Source: Oscillospiraceae bacterium
GTDB taxonomy: Bacteria > Bacillota > Clostridia > Oscillospirales > Oscillospiraceae
DNA: 64,000 nt
Assembly (NCBI GenBank): GCA_017519975.1
Contig: JAFWRM010000042.1
Coordinates: forward strand, 1-64,000
Direction of reading: 5' to 3'
Positions 36,546 to 45,469 of this stretch are shown here, in pieces (position 1 is the first letter of the stretch; every line of letters starts with the position of its first letter). Both the position numbers and the translations under genes were made by a program. The notes below the pieces were generated by a model. That model was not told the origin of the DNA. It ran no database searches and worked only from the letters and a program-made list of their open reading frames with translations.

Positions 36546-37826
36546 TTATTCGGCATTGATCACTTCCGGACTAATGGCGGGTTTCGGCCGTCTCGTGAAC
36601 ACAGGTTCTGCGTTTCCTTCGACGCAGTCTCTGTTCAGAGTGACCTTTTCGATTCGGGAGTCCGAAGGGATCTCGAACATGATCTTCGTCAGGAGACCTT
36701 CCATTACGCTGCGCAGTCCACGGGCACCGATCTTCATATCGATAGCCTTGTCCGCAACCGCTTCCAACGCGTCCTGAGTGAACTCAAGTTCCACGTTGTC
36801 AAGACCAAACAGCGCCTGATACTGTCTGACGAGTGCATTTCTGGGCTGTGTAAGGATCCTCACCAGATCGTCCCTCTTCATCTCGTCCAGCGGAGTGATA
36901 ACGGGAAGTCTGCCGACGAGTTCCGGGATCAGTCCGTACCTGACGACGTCCCGGGCCTGTACGTTCCGGTAAAGCTCGGAAACGTCCCTCTCCCTGCTTG
37001 TCTGTATGTCGGCACCGAAGCCGATGGTCTTCCTGTCCATCCGGTTTTCCACGATCTTCTCGATCCCATCGAAGGCGCCGCCGCAGATGAACAGAATATT
37101 CTGGGTATTGACCGTAATGAACTCCTGGTGCGGATGTTTTCTGCCTCCCTGCGGGGGAACGTTGGCAAGCGTTCCCTCGACGATCTTCAGGAGCGCCTGC
37201 TGTACGCCTTCTCCCGAGACGTCGCGGGTAATGGACGTGTTTTCACTTTTTCTCGTGATCTTGTCGATCTCATCGATGTAAATGATACCCCGTTCCGCAA
37301 GTTCCACATCAAAGTCGGCTGCCTGCAGAAGGCGGAGAAGAATGTTCTCTACGTCTTCTCCTACATAACCGGCTTCCGTGAGGGTCGTGGCGTCCGCAAT
37401 GGCGAAGGGGACCTGAAGGATATGTGCCAGCGTCTGCGCCATGAGAGTTTTACCGCATCCGGTGGGTCCCATCATCAGAATATTGCTCTTCTGGATCTCA
37501 ACATCTGAATTTGAGTTCCCATAAATCCTTTTATAGTGATTGTAAACGGCAACGGAAAGAGCGATCTTTGCCTGCTCCTGTCCGATGACGTAGTCATCCA
37601 GTACCGCCTTGATCTGCATGGGCTTGGGAAGCTCTCCCTGCATCATGGCACTGTGAACGTGATCCTCGTGGCTCATTTCCGAGCGGCTTGAATCGATAAT
37701 GCCAGAACACAGTTCCACGCATTCATCACAGATGTAGGCTCCCTGTCCGGCAATCAGGCGGGAGACCTCGTTCTGCCTCTTTCCGCAGAAACTGCAGCGG
37801 ATCTGTTTATCATCGGTCTTTGCCAT
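36546..37826 (-). CDS. clpX: ATP-dependent Clp protease ATP-binding subunit ClpX
   Basis: A 426-residue unfoldase that feeds proteins to ClpP. The N-terminal zinc domain (CSFCGKRQ and ICDEC, about 11-38) recognises substrates and adaptors. The AAA+ domain has Walker A GPTGCGKT, Walker [11 protein letters not shown] and the GYVGEDVE pore loop; the IGF-type ClpP-docking loop is IGFGADI. Length is standard. It lies 27 nt downstream of clpP. Confidence 0.97.
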   Translation of the reverse strand: MAKTDDKQIRCSFCGKRQNEVSRLIAGQGAYICDECVELCSGIIDSSRSEMSHEDHVHSAMMQGELPKPMQIKAVLDDYVIGQEQAKIALSVAVYNHYKRIYGNSNSDVEIQKSNILMMGPTGCGKTLMAQTLAHILQVPFAIADATTLTEAGYVGEDVENILLRLLQAADFDVELAERGIIYIDEIDKITRKSENTSITRDVSGEGVQQALLKIVEGTLANVPPQGGRKHPHQEFITVNTQNILFICGGAFDGIEKIVENRMDRKTIGFGADIQTSRERDVSELYRNVQARDVVRYGLIPELVGRLPVITPLDEMKRDDLVRILTQPRNALVRQYQALFGLDNVELEFTQDALEAVADKAIDMKIGARGLRSVMEGLLTKIMFEIPSDSRIEKVTLNRDCVEGNAEPVFTRRPKPAISPEVINAE

Positions 37827-37853
37827 GGCTGTCTCCTTTGAATCGAAAACCGG

Positions 37854-38435
37854 TCAGCGTCTGGTGATCACTTTGTCGATCAGGCCGAAATCCAGCGCTT
37901 CCTGAGCAGACATGAAATTGTCTCTCTCGCAGGCGGCAGTGACAACGTCCAGCGGCTGTCCGCTGTTCTCCGCGAGTATACGGTTCAGATTCTCTTTGAC
38001 CCGCAGGATATTTTTGGCGTGAATGCTGATATCCGTTGCCTGTCCACGGAAGCCTCCGGAGGGCTGGTGGATCATGATCTCGGAATTCGGGAGCGCATAT
38101 CTTTTTCCCTTGGCTCCGGAGGAGAGCAGAAATGCGCCCATGCTGGCGGCCATGCCGATGCAGATGGTAGAAACATCCGGCTTGATATACTGCATCGTAT
38201 CATATATGGCCATTCCCGCCGTCACGGAGCCGCCGGGGCTGTTGATGTAAAACTGAATGTCCTTCTCAGGATCCTGTGCTTCCAGGAACAAGAGCTGGGC
38301 CACTACGATGTTGGCTGAAACGTCCGTCACCTCTTCACCCAGAAAAACGATGCGATCGTTAAGCAGGCGCGAAAAAATATCATAGGACCGTTCGCCTCGG
38401 GAGGTCTGTTCTACTACATACGGGATAAGACTCAT
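37854..38435 (-). CDS. clpP: ATP-dependent Clp protease proteolytic subunit ClpP
   Basis: A 193-residue serine protease that forms the 14-mer ClpP barrel. The catalytic Ser is in GMAASMGAF and the His in MIHQPSGG; the Asp follows in the C-terminal third. The start is ATG 38435 ([11 protein letters not shown]) with AAAGGAG upstream; an in-frame ATG at 38453 lies before that Shine-Dalgarno. It sits between tig and clpX. Its leader holds a hairpin and a nearby -10 element. Confidence 0.97.
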   Translation of the reverse strand: MSLIPYVVEQTSRGERSYDIFSRLLNDRIVFLGEEVTDVSANIVVAQLLFLEAQDPEKDIQFYINSPGGSVTAGMAIYDTMQYIKPDVSTICIGMAASMGAFLLSSGAKGKRYALPNSEIMIHQPSGGFRGQATDISIHAKNILRVKENLNRILAENSGQPLDVVTAACERDNFMSAQEALDFGLIDKVITRR

Positions 38436-38460
38436 TTTCAAAACTCCTTTCAATTGAACA

Positions 38461-38490
38461 AAGGCATGCCGTTTTTTCCCGGCATGCCTT
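38461..38490 (-). terminator. hairpin between tig and clpP (tig terminator or clpP leader element)
   Basis: AAGGCATGCCG pairs with CGGCATGCCTT (11 bp) around an 8-nt T-rich loop. On the minus strand it is followed by TGTTCAATT, a weak U-tract. It lies between a promoter-like -10 (38504-38512) and the clpP Shine-Dalgarno, so it is both downstream of tig and inside the clpP leader. Confidence 0.65.
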
Positions 38491-38503
38491 TTATAATACG
38501 GAT

Positions 38504-38512
38504 ATTATATCA
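38504..38512 (-). promoter_or_regulatory. clpP promoter (extended -10)
   Basis: Minus strand: TGATATAAT, an extended -10 with a poor -35. Transcription would begin near 38497 and the hairpin at 38461-38490 would sit at the very 5' end of the clpP mRNA. No CtsR box is visible. Confidence 0.45.
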
Positions 38513-38560
38513 AACAGCGGGATCACTTATACGCCGCTACAACGTTTCACAACGTTACGG

Positions 38561-39910
38561 TCATTCCTCGGGCTTCTCGGGAGTCTCCTCGGCCGCCGGC
38601 TCCACATTCTTTTCCTCTTCGGGGGCCGGCTCCTCAGCCACGGCGGAATCCATGACAAGCCGGTTCGCCTTTCTCATCTTCAGATCCTCAGAGACCATCT
38701 CCTCAGTGATCTGCTTCTTCACGTCCTCAAGTTCCAGGCCGTAATTCTCGGCAAGTTCCTTATATCCTTCCTCGATCTCTTCAGGAGTGAGTTCAAAGTT
38801 CTCCATTGCCACGATCTTTTCCAGCGCCAGCATGCTCTTGGCGTTCTTCTCCGCATTGGGCCTCATGTTCGCCCGGAACCCATCCATAGTGGCGCCCATC
38901 ATCTGCAGATACTGCTCTATGGTCATGCCGTACTGCCCCAGGCTGCTGCTCATGCTGCTGATCTGGTTGTCGATGTACTGATCGATGAGCGCGTCGGGGA
39001 TCTCCCCTTCCACGGATTCCACCAGCTTGTCCATCACATTATTCTCAAACGTGGTCTGTGCGCTGGCTTCCCGGTTCATCGTCAGGTCCTTCTTCAGGCT
39101 CTCCCTGTACTCAGCGACGGTATCGAACTCGGAAACATCCTTGACGAACTCATCGTCAACCTCCGGCAGCACCTGGCTCTTGATCTCGTTTACCTTCACG
39201 TGGAACACGACATCCTTGCCGGCAAGCTCAGCAGCATGGTAATCAGCCGGGAAGGTGAGATCAAGGTCACGCTCCTCACCGGTGAACATGCCCTGCATTT
39301 TTTCCTCAAATCCGGGAATGAAGGAATTCGAACCGATCTTGAGCTCGTAGTTTTCTGCCGTGCCGCCCTCAAAGGCGACGCCGTCGATCGTTCCGCGATA
39401 ATCGAGGTTGACCGTATCGCCGCCGATGACCGGACGATCCGTGATCGTCTCCATGCGGGCGTTCTTGTAGCGTTCCTTTTCCACTTCGGTGTCAATGTCG
39501 CTCTCCGTAACTTCCACGACCGGTCTGACCGCGTGGATACCCTTGTACTCACCGATGGTGATCTCGGGATACACGCCTATGGTATAGGTGACCGTTACGG
39601 TTTTATCGTCAGCGATATCAACGTCGTCCACAACGGGGTTGCCCACCGTCTTCAGGTCGCTCTCCTTGTTGGCGAAAGCGACGACAGCGGGAAGCATATT
39701 CTCAAGCGCGTCTTCATAAAACACGCCCTTGCCGTACATATTTTCAACGATTTTGCGAGGAGCTTTGCCTTTCCGGAATCCGGGAACGGAGATCTTGCTC
39801 CTGTTCTGCCGGTATACCTGCTCGATGGCGGCATCGAATTCCTCCGGAGTTATCTCCACAACAAGACCGCAGGTGCTCTTTTCCTTCTTTTCGCAGCTCT
39901 TAACGTTCAC
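38561..39910 (-). CDS. tig: trigger factor
   Basis: A 449-residue ribosome-bound chaperone and prolyl isomerase. The N-terminal ribosome-docking domain contains the signature GFRKGKAPRKI; the FKBP-like PPIase domain (about 150-245) contains GDTVNLDYRG; the C-terminal chaperone arms extend to about 415, then an acidic Glu/Pro/Ala tail. The best start is GTG at 39910 (NVKSCEKK...), since GGGAGG lies 7 nt upstream; the ATG at 39925 overlaps that Shine-Dalgarno. tig-clpP-clpX-lon is the common order. Confidence 0.95.
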   Translation of the reverse strand: MNVKSCEKKEKSTCGLVVEITPEEFDAAIEQVYRQNRSKISVPGFRKGKAPRKIVENMYGKGVFYEDALENMLPAVVAFANKESDLKTVGNPVVDDVDIADDKTVTVTYTIGVYPEITIGEYKGIHAVRPVVEVTESDIDTEVEKERYKNARMETITDRPVIGGDTVNLDYRGTIDGVAFEGGTAENYELKIGSNSFIPGFEEKMQGMFTGEERDLDLTFPADYHAAELAGKDVVFHVKVNEIKSQVLPEVDDEFVKDVSEFDTVAEYRESLKKDLTMNREASAQTTFENNVMDKLVESVEGEIPDALIDQYIDNQISSMSSSLGQYGMTIEQYLQMMGATMDGFRANMRPNAEKNAKSMLALEKIVAMENFELTPEEIEEGYKELAENYGLELEDVKKQITEEMVSEDLKMRKANRLVMDSAVAEEPAPEEEKNVEPAAEETPEKPEE

Positions 39911-39962
39911 TTTGAGTCCTCCCATATACTGTATGAATCTTTGAATTCACAAATGCCTATGT

Positions 39963-39991
39963 ATTTTATCAGACCGCCATGTAAAAATCAA
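39963..39991 (-). promoter_or_regulatory. tig promoter
   Basis: Minus strand: TTGATT (39986-39991), 17-nt spacer, TAAAAT (39963-39968) with an extended TGA. The start would be about 39956, giving a leader near 46 nt. Confidence 0.75.
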
Positions 39992-39998
39992 CACATAT

Positions 39999-40724
39999 TT
40001 ATCCATTCCCACCCGGCGGTACCGGTGCGTCGCATTCAATCAGAGCCGGAACGAACCCCAGATGATCTGAGGAGATCATATGATACCGGATCCCATCCTC
40101 CCGGCCTGTGAAAGCCAGCGCATGTCCGGCGCCGTGGATGTGCCCGTAATAGCAGTCCGTCACTCCATAAGCGCGCATGACGCGGATGATGTCATGACAG
40201 ACAAACCGATGGAACCTTGGAGGGTAGTGCAGAAAAACAAGCTTTTTCTCCGCACAGTTCGCGGCACGCAGCGAAGTCTCCAACCGCTGCACTTCACGAT
40301 TCATGATCTTTCTGTCATGCTCTCCTCCGTGAACGCCTTCCTCATAGAACCACCCCCGGCTGCCGCACAGTCCGGTTTCTCCGTAAAACCAGCAGTTGTT
40401 GTGAAGGATGCGCAGACTGGTCAGGTCGTGGCGATCAAAGAAAGCGATCATTTTCGCTGCTGTCGTCCACCAGTAATCATGGTTGCCCTTGATCAGGATC
40501 TTCCTGCCCGGAAAATGCTCGAGATACTGCAGATCTGGGAGGGCCTCTTCCAACGTCATTCCCCAGGAGGTGTCGCCGCACAGAACAATGGTATCATCCT
40601 CACGGAGTACGGAAAGTCCCCGGTCCAGTTTATCCATGTAATCCTGCCAGCGGCCGCCGAAAACGTCCATCGGCTTCTCCACTCCCAGAGACAGGTGCAG
40701 ATCGCCAATTACATACAGTGCCAC
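39999..40724 (-). CDS. calcineurin-like metallophosphoesterase
   Basis: A 241-residue phosphoesterase. The family metal motifs are GDLHLS (D and H), LCGDTSWG (GDxxW), KGNHDYWW (GNHD), and LHYPP with GHIHGAGH at the C-terminus. It resembles the YkuE/serine-threonine phosphatase-like group common in Clostridia; the substrate is unknown. It is the last gene of the lepB-rbgA-rnhB-yraN-thrC run, 24 nt after thrC. Confidence 0.9.
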   Translation of the reverse strand: MALYVIGDLHLSLGVEKPMDVFGGRWQDYMDKLDRGLSVLREDDTIVLCGDTSWGMTLEEALPDLQYLEHFPGRKILIKGNHDYWWTTAAKMIAFFDRHDLTSLRILHNNCWFYGETGLCGSRGWFYEEGVHGGEHDRKIMNREVQRLETSLRAANCAEKKLVFLHYPPRFHRFVCHDIIRVMRAYGVTDCYYGHIHGAGHALAFTGREDGIRYHMISSDHLGFVPALIECDAPVPPGGNG

Positions 40725-40748
40725 GCTATGTCCCTGTACCTTCCCGCC

Positions 40749-42233
40749 TCAGCCAATAAACCGGCGGACGGCTTCCAGCATCTCCTGCTTTTCAATGCAC
40801 TGTGTGAAGCGAGGACGCTTCCCCTTCAGCGCCGCCAGCGGCGCGGGGACCATTGCCCCGGACCTTTCGGCCAGCCTGTCGATGAGTTCCACGCCGGATC
40901 CCCTGGCTTCGCCGCCGATCGCCTCCAGTACCGCGCCGCAGAACTTGTACGGACTGGCAGTCGAAACCACGGCAGACGGCGTCATATCACAGGTAGACGT
41001 GCGATACTCTTCAAGAACGTGATAGGCAACGGCCGTATGCGTGTCAATCAGGCATCCGTGATCCCGGAATATTTTCGCGATCTGTTCTTTCGTGTCCTCT
41101 TCTCCGCAGCACCCGCAGGCAAACGTTTCTCTCATGCGAAGCATGAGGTGCTCAGGCACAGTATATCTTCCTGTCGCGGTCAGACCGTCCATGCAGCTTC
41201 GAACAAAGCTGTCGTCCCCGTCGGACAGATGGAACAGCATTCTCTCGAGATTGCTGGATACCAGGATATCCATCGACGGCGAAATGGTGGTAAAGAACGG
41301 CCGGTTTCTGTCGTACGTTCCGGTGCGGATAAAATCCGTAAGCACGTCGTTGGCGTTGGACGCACAGATCAGTTTTCCGATGGGAAGCCCCATCTGCTTG
41401 GCATAGAATCCAGCGAGGATATTTCCAAAATTGCCGGTAGGAACGCAGAAGTTCACGGGAGCTCCCATACCTATCATGCCGGCGGTGACCATGTCGCAGT
41501 ATGCCGAAACATAGTACACCACCTGCGGCAGAAGCCTTCCCAGGTTAATGGAATTTGCGGAGGAAAGGAACCATCCCCTGGCGTCCAGCTCTTCACGAAA
41601 CGCCGCGTCGGAGAAAATCGCCTTAACCCCGGACTGGGCATCGTCGAAGTTGCCGGTCACGGCAGACACGCCGACGTTGTCCCCTTCTTGGCTCGTCATC
41701 TGAAGCGCCTGAACGTCGGAAACGCCGTTCTTCGGATAGAATACCATGATTTTCGTTCCCGGAACGTTGCGGAACCCTTCCAGTGCGGCCTTTCCGGTGT
41801 CTCCGGAAGTTGCGGTCAGAATACAGACCCTGCGCTGCTCCCCCGTTTTCTTCATGGATGCCGTCAGCAGCAGCGGAAGCATCTGAAGCGCCATATCCTT
41901 GAAGGCGCTCGTCGGCCCATGCCACAGCTCTAAAACGGCAGTATTGCGATCGATCAGGCGCACGGGAGCGACAGCGGGATCATCGAACTGTGCTCCGTAG
42001 GCTCTTGCCGTAAATTCTTCCAGTTCCTGAGCGGAAAAATCTTCCAGGAACATCCCCATGACCACCGCCGCCCGGCTCGGATAATCCATGGAACATAGTT
42101 CCTCAATCCGTCGGGCCGTCAGGCTCGGAAACGCTTCCGGAACGAAGAGTCCCCCATCCTGAGCAAGTCCGCGTGTAATGGCCTGTGCCGATGTCAGATC
42201 GAGTTGTGCGTTTCTGGTGCTGTGAAATCTCAT
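40749..42233 (-). CDS. thrC: threonine synthase
   Basis: A 494-residue PLP enzyme that converts O-phosphohomoserine to threonine. The PLP lysine is in TSAFKDMALQ; the phosphate loop is ATSGDTGKAAL. Long (group 2) threonine synthases of this size are common in Clostridia. The start is ATG 42233 (MRFHSTRNAQLDLTSAQA) with GGAGAGG upstream; the open frame to 42404 is yraN shadow. It lies 13 nt after yraN. Its pathway partner hom is elsewhere in the window (53256-54452). Confidence 0.96.
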   Translation of the reverse strand: MRFHSTRNAQLDLTSAQAITRGLAQDGGLFVPEAFPSLTARRIEELCSMDYPSRAAVVMGMFLEDFSAQELEEFTARAYGAQFDDPAVAPVRLIDRNTAVLELWHGPTSAFKDMALQMLPLLLTASMKKTGEQRRVCILTATSGDTGKAALEGFRNVPGTKIMVFYPKNGVSDVQALQMTSQEGDNVGVSAVTGNFDDAQSGVKAIFSDAAFREELDARGWFLSSANSINLGRLLPQVVYYVSAYCDMVTAGMIGMGAPVNFCVPTGNFGNILAGFYAKQMGLPIGKLICASNANDVLTDFIRTGTYDRNRPFFTTISPSMDILVSSNLERMLFHLSDGDDSFVRSCMDGLTATGRYTVPEHLMLRMRETFACGCCGEEDTKEQIAKIFRDHGCLIDTHTAVAYHVLEEYRTSTCDMTPSAVVSTASPYKFCGAVLEAIGGEARGSGVELIDRLAERSGAMVPAPLAALKGKRPRFTQCIEKQEMLEAVRRFIG

Positions 42234-42246
42234 GGAAACCTCTCCT

Positions 42247-42609
42247 TCAGAATGCGTTTTCAATGATATGGATCTCCGGAGCCCCGGCCTTACGCGAACG
42301 CTCGGTGTAGATCTCCACCACATCGAAGCGCGGCTGCTTATCTGAATCCCGACCGGACAGCCAGATCGCCGCCGTACGACGGATCCTCTGCCGCTTACCG
42401 GCATCGACCGCCTCCGCAGCTGTCGAGAACCGGTCGTTTCTGCGCAGCTTCACCTCCGCGAATACGACGTATTCTCTGTTTTCTGCTATCAGATCGATCT
42501 CTCCGAATCTTGAACGATAGCCGCGGTCAAGTATCCTGTACCCTCCGCGCCGGTATTCTTTGGCCGCCAGCGTTTCTCCATAGTCTCCGAGTGCTTTTCT
42601 TTCATTCAT
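42247..42609 (-). CDS. yraN: YraN family protein (UPF0102)
   Basis: A 120-residue YraN protein with a restriction-endonuclease-like fold. The family core G-E-x-L-A near residues 8-15 (LGDYGETLAAKEY) and the PD-(D/E)xK-like residues in FGEIDLIAENREYVVFAEVKLR are present. It is often located after rnhB, as here (1-nt gap). It is a possible nuclease in recombination or repair; activity is poorly defined. Confidence 0.93.
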   Translation of the reverse strand: MNERKALGDYGETLAAKEYRRGGYRILDRGYRSRFGEIDLIAENREYVVFAEVKLRRNDRFSTAAEAVDAGKRQRIRRTAAIWLSGRDSDKQPRFDVVEIYTERSRKAGAPEIHIIENAF

Positions 42610-42610
42610 T

Positions 42611-43219
42611 TCAGTGCATTTTTTTCAGAAAGCTCGCCCTGTGTATTTCACAGGGGCCGTACTCTCTCAGTTTTTCATAATGAAACGCCGTTCCGTATCC
42701 TTTGTGACGTTCGAATCCATACTGAGGGTACCTTTTCGCCATTTCAATCATAAAACGGTCACGGCTGACCTTGGCCAGGATGGACGCGGCCGCAATGCAC
42801 GCGCAGGTCGCGTCTCCCCTTACGACGCAGCGGCTTGGGCCTTCGATCCCCTCGTTCCTGTTTCCGTCGATCAGCAGAAGCTCCGGGATCGTCCGAAGCT
42901 GTCGGACCGCCCGATTCATGGCCATGTATACGGCGTTAAGGATATTCACTTCGTCGATCTCTTCCGGTGATGCCGAAGCGATCCCGAAATCCAGCGCCTT
43001 TTCCCGAATGACGTCAAACAGCTCGTCTCTCTTTTTCTCAGACAGCTTTTTGGAGTCGTTCAGCCCTGCAATCTCCGCGGTCTCGGGAAGAATGACCGCG
43101 GCGGCATATACCGGCCCGGCCAACGGGCCCCTGCCTGCTTCATCCACGCCGCAGATCAGCCGGTACCCTTCCCGGTGAAGGCGTTTCTCCATGGCCGTCA
43201 GATCGATCTTATCCTTCAT
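42611..43219 (-). CDS. rnhB: ribonuclease HII
   Basis: A 202-residue RNase HII that nicks at ribonucleotides in DNA. GVDEAGRGPLAGPVYAAAV carries the first catalytic Asp and Glu and the family GRG; LLIDGN and RGDATCACIAAASILAKVSRDR supply the other acids. The ATG at 43219 has GGAGGACGG upstream and overlaps the rbgA stop by 11 nt. The rbgA-rnhB-yraN order is standard in Firmicutes. Confidence 0.96.
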   Translation of the reverse strand: MKDKIDLTAMEKRLHREGYRLICGVDEAGRGPLAGPVYAAAVILPETAEIAGLNDSKKLSEKKRDELFDVIREKALDFGIASASPEEIDEVNILNAVYMAMNRAVRQLRTIPELLLIDGNRNEGIEGPSRCVVRGDATCACIAAASILAKVSRDRFMIEMAKRYPQYGFERHKGYGTAFHYEKLREYGPCEIHRASFLKKMH

Positions 43220-44099
43220 GGCTTCCGTCCTCCGCCATATCGCAGGGCGTCTCCAGCGTGATCAGACCCAGCTTTCCTCCGCGGAATTCGTCCAGTACCA
43301 CGGCTGCAATACGCTCAAGATCTACCTGCCCGCCGCTGACCAGACATCCCCGTTTCCTTCCCGCCTTTTCCAGAAGCTCAAAACCGGAATCCGAATCCCC
43401 CGGATCAATGCGATACCGTTCCCTTACTCTGTCCGGGTATCGGTCTCGGAGAAGAAGCAGCAGGTTCCCTGCAAGGGAAACGCCGTCAAGGATCTGATCT
43501 CTGATGGCTCCCGTATAGGCAAGATGCTCACCGACGATTCTGTTTTCGAATCTCGGCCACAGAACGCCCGGCGTATCGAGAAGCTCCAGCCCGTCGTTTA
43601 CTCGGATCCACTGCTTACCTCTCGTCACTCCCGGTCGGTCGGACGTCTGCGCGGCTTTTCGGTTGGCCACGCGGTTGATGAAACTGGATTTTCCTACGTT
43701 GGGTATCCCCACGATCATTACACGCAGACAGCGCCCCGTCTGTCCCTTTTCCTCAAGCGATCGTATCCTGTCCTCAAGCACCTGTTTCACCGCTGTGGAA
43801 AACCCTCTGGTGCCTTTTCCGGTCCTGCAGTCTGTCGGCAGCACGGCAACGTGCCTCTGTCTGAAAAAACGCAGCCACTCCTCCGTCAGCTCCGGATCCG
43901 CCTGATCGATGCGATTCAGGATGAGAAGCCGCGGTCTCGCTCCGCAAATGTCGTCAAGATCCGGATTCCTGCTCGAAACGGGAATGCGGGCGTCGGCGAT
44001 CTCACAGACTGCGTCCACCAGCTTCACATTTTCGGCCATCATCCGTCTGGCCTTGGTCATATGGCCGGGGAACCACTGTATGTTCAGTTCTTCCTTCAT
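43209..44099 (-). CDS. rbgA: ribosome biogenesis GTPase YlqF/RbgA
   Basis: A 296-residue circularly permuted GTPase for late 50S assembly. The N-terminal IQWFPGHMTKARR is diagnostic. G motifs run G4 (NRID), G1 (GIPNVGKSSFINR), G3 (DTPGVLWP). The start is ATG 44099 (MKEELNIQW) with AGGTGAG upstream, 8 nt after lepB's stop. It overlaps rnhB. Confidence 0.95.
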   Translation of the reverse strand: MKEELNIQWFPGHMTKARRMMAENVKLVDAVCEIADARIPVSSRNPDLDDICGARPRLLILNRIDQADPELTEEWLRFFRQRHVAVLPTDCRTGKGTRGFSTAVKQVLEDRIRSLEEKGQTGRCLRVMIVGIPNVGKSSFINRVANRKAAQTSDRPGVTRGKQWIRVNDGLELLDTPGVLWPRFENRIVGEHLAYTGAIRDQILDGVSLAGNLLLLLRDRYPDRVRERYRIDPGDSDSGFELLEKAGRKRGCLVSGGQVDLERIAAVVLDEFRGGKLGLITLETPCDMAEDGSHEG

Positions 44100-44106
44100 G
44101 GTACAC

Positions 44107-44769
44107 TCACCTGTATATGGAGCCCAGTCTGCTCCAGTCACGGTTTCCGAGAATGTCTTTCCCCGGCACCAGGATAAAATAAGCTTTCCCCTGTACTGCC
44201 CGAACGTCAACGCATCCTATGGCCGGAAGCCGGCTGTCGTTGCTGTTGTTCCTGTTGTCGCCCATGACGAACAGCATTCCCTCCGGGACCTTCAGCGGCC
44301 CGGCAAAACCATTGGATATCCTGGTAGGCTCTTTGATGTAATCCTCCTCAATCAGCGCCCCGTCCACAAAGACGTCGCCTGTAAGGAAATCGATATCTAC
44401 GGTCTGTCCTCCGGTCGCGATCACTCTCTTGATCAGCGGTTCCTCGTAATAGGGCGTGCGAAAAATGACAACGTCTCCCTGTTCCGGCGTGTAAAACAGG
44501 TTGGAGGTAAACAGTCGGTCCCCCCCAAGGAGCGTATCGTTCATGCTGCTCCCTCGAACCGTCGTCACATGAAATATGAAGATGAAGATCAGGATACCGA
44601 AAACTACGGCGGCACAGATGCTTTGCAGCATGTCGTAAGGCGAAAAAGAGTCCTCTGAACGCCGTGTTCCCTTTTCGTCCGGGTCTGGAACGGGCAGTGC
44701 TCCCGGTTCCGTCTCCTCTTCGCATCCCTGCTCCGGCCGGGTCTCCCTTTCATTGTCCTCGCTGAGCAT
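44107..44769 (-). CDS. lepB: signal peptidase I
   Basis: A 220-residue type I signal peptidase. An acidic, Pro/Glu-rich cytosolic N-terminus (about 1-40) is followed by one transmembrane helix (about 45-68). Then come the catalytic Ser in VRGSSMNDTL and Lys in PLIKRVIATGGQTVD, and the GDNRNNSNDSR box. It removes signal peptides outside the membrane. The ATG at 44769 has AGAGGTG 6 nt upstream. rplS-lepB-rbgA-rnhB is a familiar gene order; here a terminator separates rplS from lepB. Confidence 0.96.
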   Translation of the reverse strand: MLSEDNERETRPEQGCEEETEPGALPVPDPDEKGTRRSEDSFSPYDMLQSICAAVVFGILIFIFIFHVTTVRGSSMNDTLLGGDRLFTSNLFYTPEQGDVVIFRTPYYEEPLIKRVIATGGQTVDIDFLTGDVFVDGALIEEDYIKEPTRISNGFAGPLKVPEGMLFVMGDNRNNSNDSRLPAIGCVDVRAVQGKAYFILVPGKDILGNRDWSRLGSIYR

Positions 44770-44811
44770 GCCGATCACCTCTCTGACTCGTAAATCGGAC
44801 GTTTAAAAATG

Positions 44812-44817
44812 ATTATA
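44812..44817 (-). promoter_or_regulatory. lepB -10 element
   Basis: TATAAT on the minus strand lies about 43 nt before the lepB ATG, downstream of the rplS terminator. The -35 position (44835-44840) is only a T-run, so the promoter is tentative. Confidence 0.4.
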
Positions 44818-44852
44818 CACAACTTCTTCATGAAAAAAAAGCCATAATCAAA

Positions 44853-44883
44853 AACAAAGGGCATCTGACGACCAGATGCCCTT
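44853..44883 (-). terminator. intrinsic terminator of rplS
   Basis: AAGGGCATCTG pairs with CAGATGCCCTT around a 5-nt loop; on the minus strand it is followed by TGTTTTTG. It lies 8 nt past the rplS stop. Confidence 0.9.
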
Positions 44884-44890
44884 GCTTTGA

Positions 44891-45232
44891 TCAGATTCTT
44901 TCCTTTACCTTTGCCTTCTTGCCGACACGGCCTCTGAGGTAATAGAGCTTTGCCCTTCTCACCTTGCCGCGGCGCACCGTCTCCACAGAAACGATGGTGG
45001 GAGAATGTACGGGGAAGACCTTTTCACATCCGACATTGTACGAAATCCGGCGGACGGTGATCGTCTCATTGATTCCGCCGTGCTTCTTGGCGATCAGGAC
45101 GCCTTCAAAAGCCTGCGTTCTTTCACGGTTTCCTTCCTTTACACGAACCGTGACCCTGACGGTGTCGCCCACGTTCATCTCGGGGAGCTCCGGCTTCATG
45201 TACTGCTCGCTGAGCACTTTTACAAGATCCAT
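44891..45232 (-). CDS. rplS: 50S ribosomal protein L19
   Basis: A 113-residue L19 at the 30S-50S interface, the usual length. Family segments: [47 protein letters not shown] and [28 protein letters not shown] Shine-Dalgarno precedes the ATG. It is a single-gene transcript with its own promoter and terminator. Confidence 0.98.
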   Translation of the reverse strand: MDLVKVLSEQYMKPELPEMNVGDTVRVTVRVKEGNRERTQAFEGVLIAKKHGGINETITVRRISYNVGCEKVFPVHSPTIVSVETVRRGKVRRAKLYYLRGRVGKKAKVKERI

Positions 45233-45368
45233 TTCAAAATCCTTCTTTCAAGACGAACGTTCGTACCGCACAGGCGACGCGGCATAGGACCGTCCCAAAA
45301 TACATCGTTTGTTCCTGCAAATGAGGCAAACGCTGAATGATGTTATCACATATGAAAGAAGAATGCAA
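45233..45368 (-). promoter_or_regulatory. rplS promoter and leader
   Basis: Minus strand: TTGCAT (45363-45368), 17-nt spacer, TAACAT (45340-45345) with TGTGA before it. The roughly 100-nt leader contains GGTCCTATGCCGC paired with GCGGT. This could be an L19-type autoregulatory leader, but I cannot confirm the Rfam consensus from memory. Confidence 0.5.
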
Positions 45369-45430
45369 GCTGTTTTTTCTTTCCGTTCCAGAAAAATTTC
45401 TGTTAACGACTCGTAGGTCGCCCGAAATCA

Positions 45431-45439
45431 TGTTATAAT
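45431..45439 (+). promoter_or_regulatory. extended -10 promoter of rhomboid-like gene
   Basis: TGTTATAAT is a full extended -10; the -35 is weak. The start would be about 45446, downstream of the ATG at 45440, which supports the TTG start at 45470 for the gene. Confidence 0.6.
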
Positions 45440-45469
45440 GTGCAAAATCGTTTCTGGAGGTATCTTTCT

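Noticed and set aside
37827..38560. CtsR or CIRCE operators near clpP, clpX or tig
   Set aside because: I looked for the GGTCAAA heptad repeats and the CIRCE inverted repeat and saw neither.
40080..41933. 617-residue plus-strand open frame
   Set aside because: Antisense to the metallophosphoesterase and thrC genes; no supporting start signal or family.
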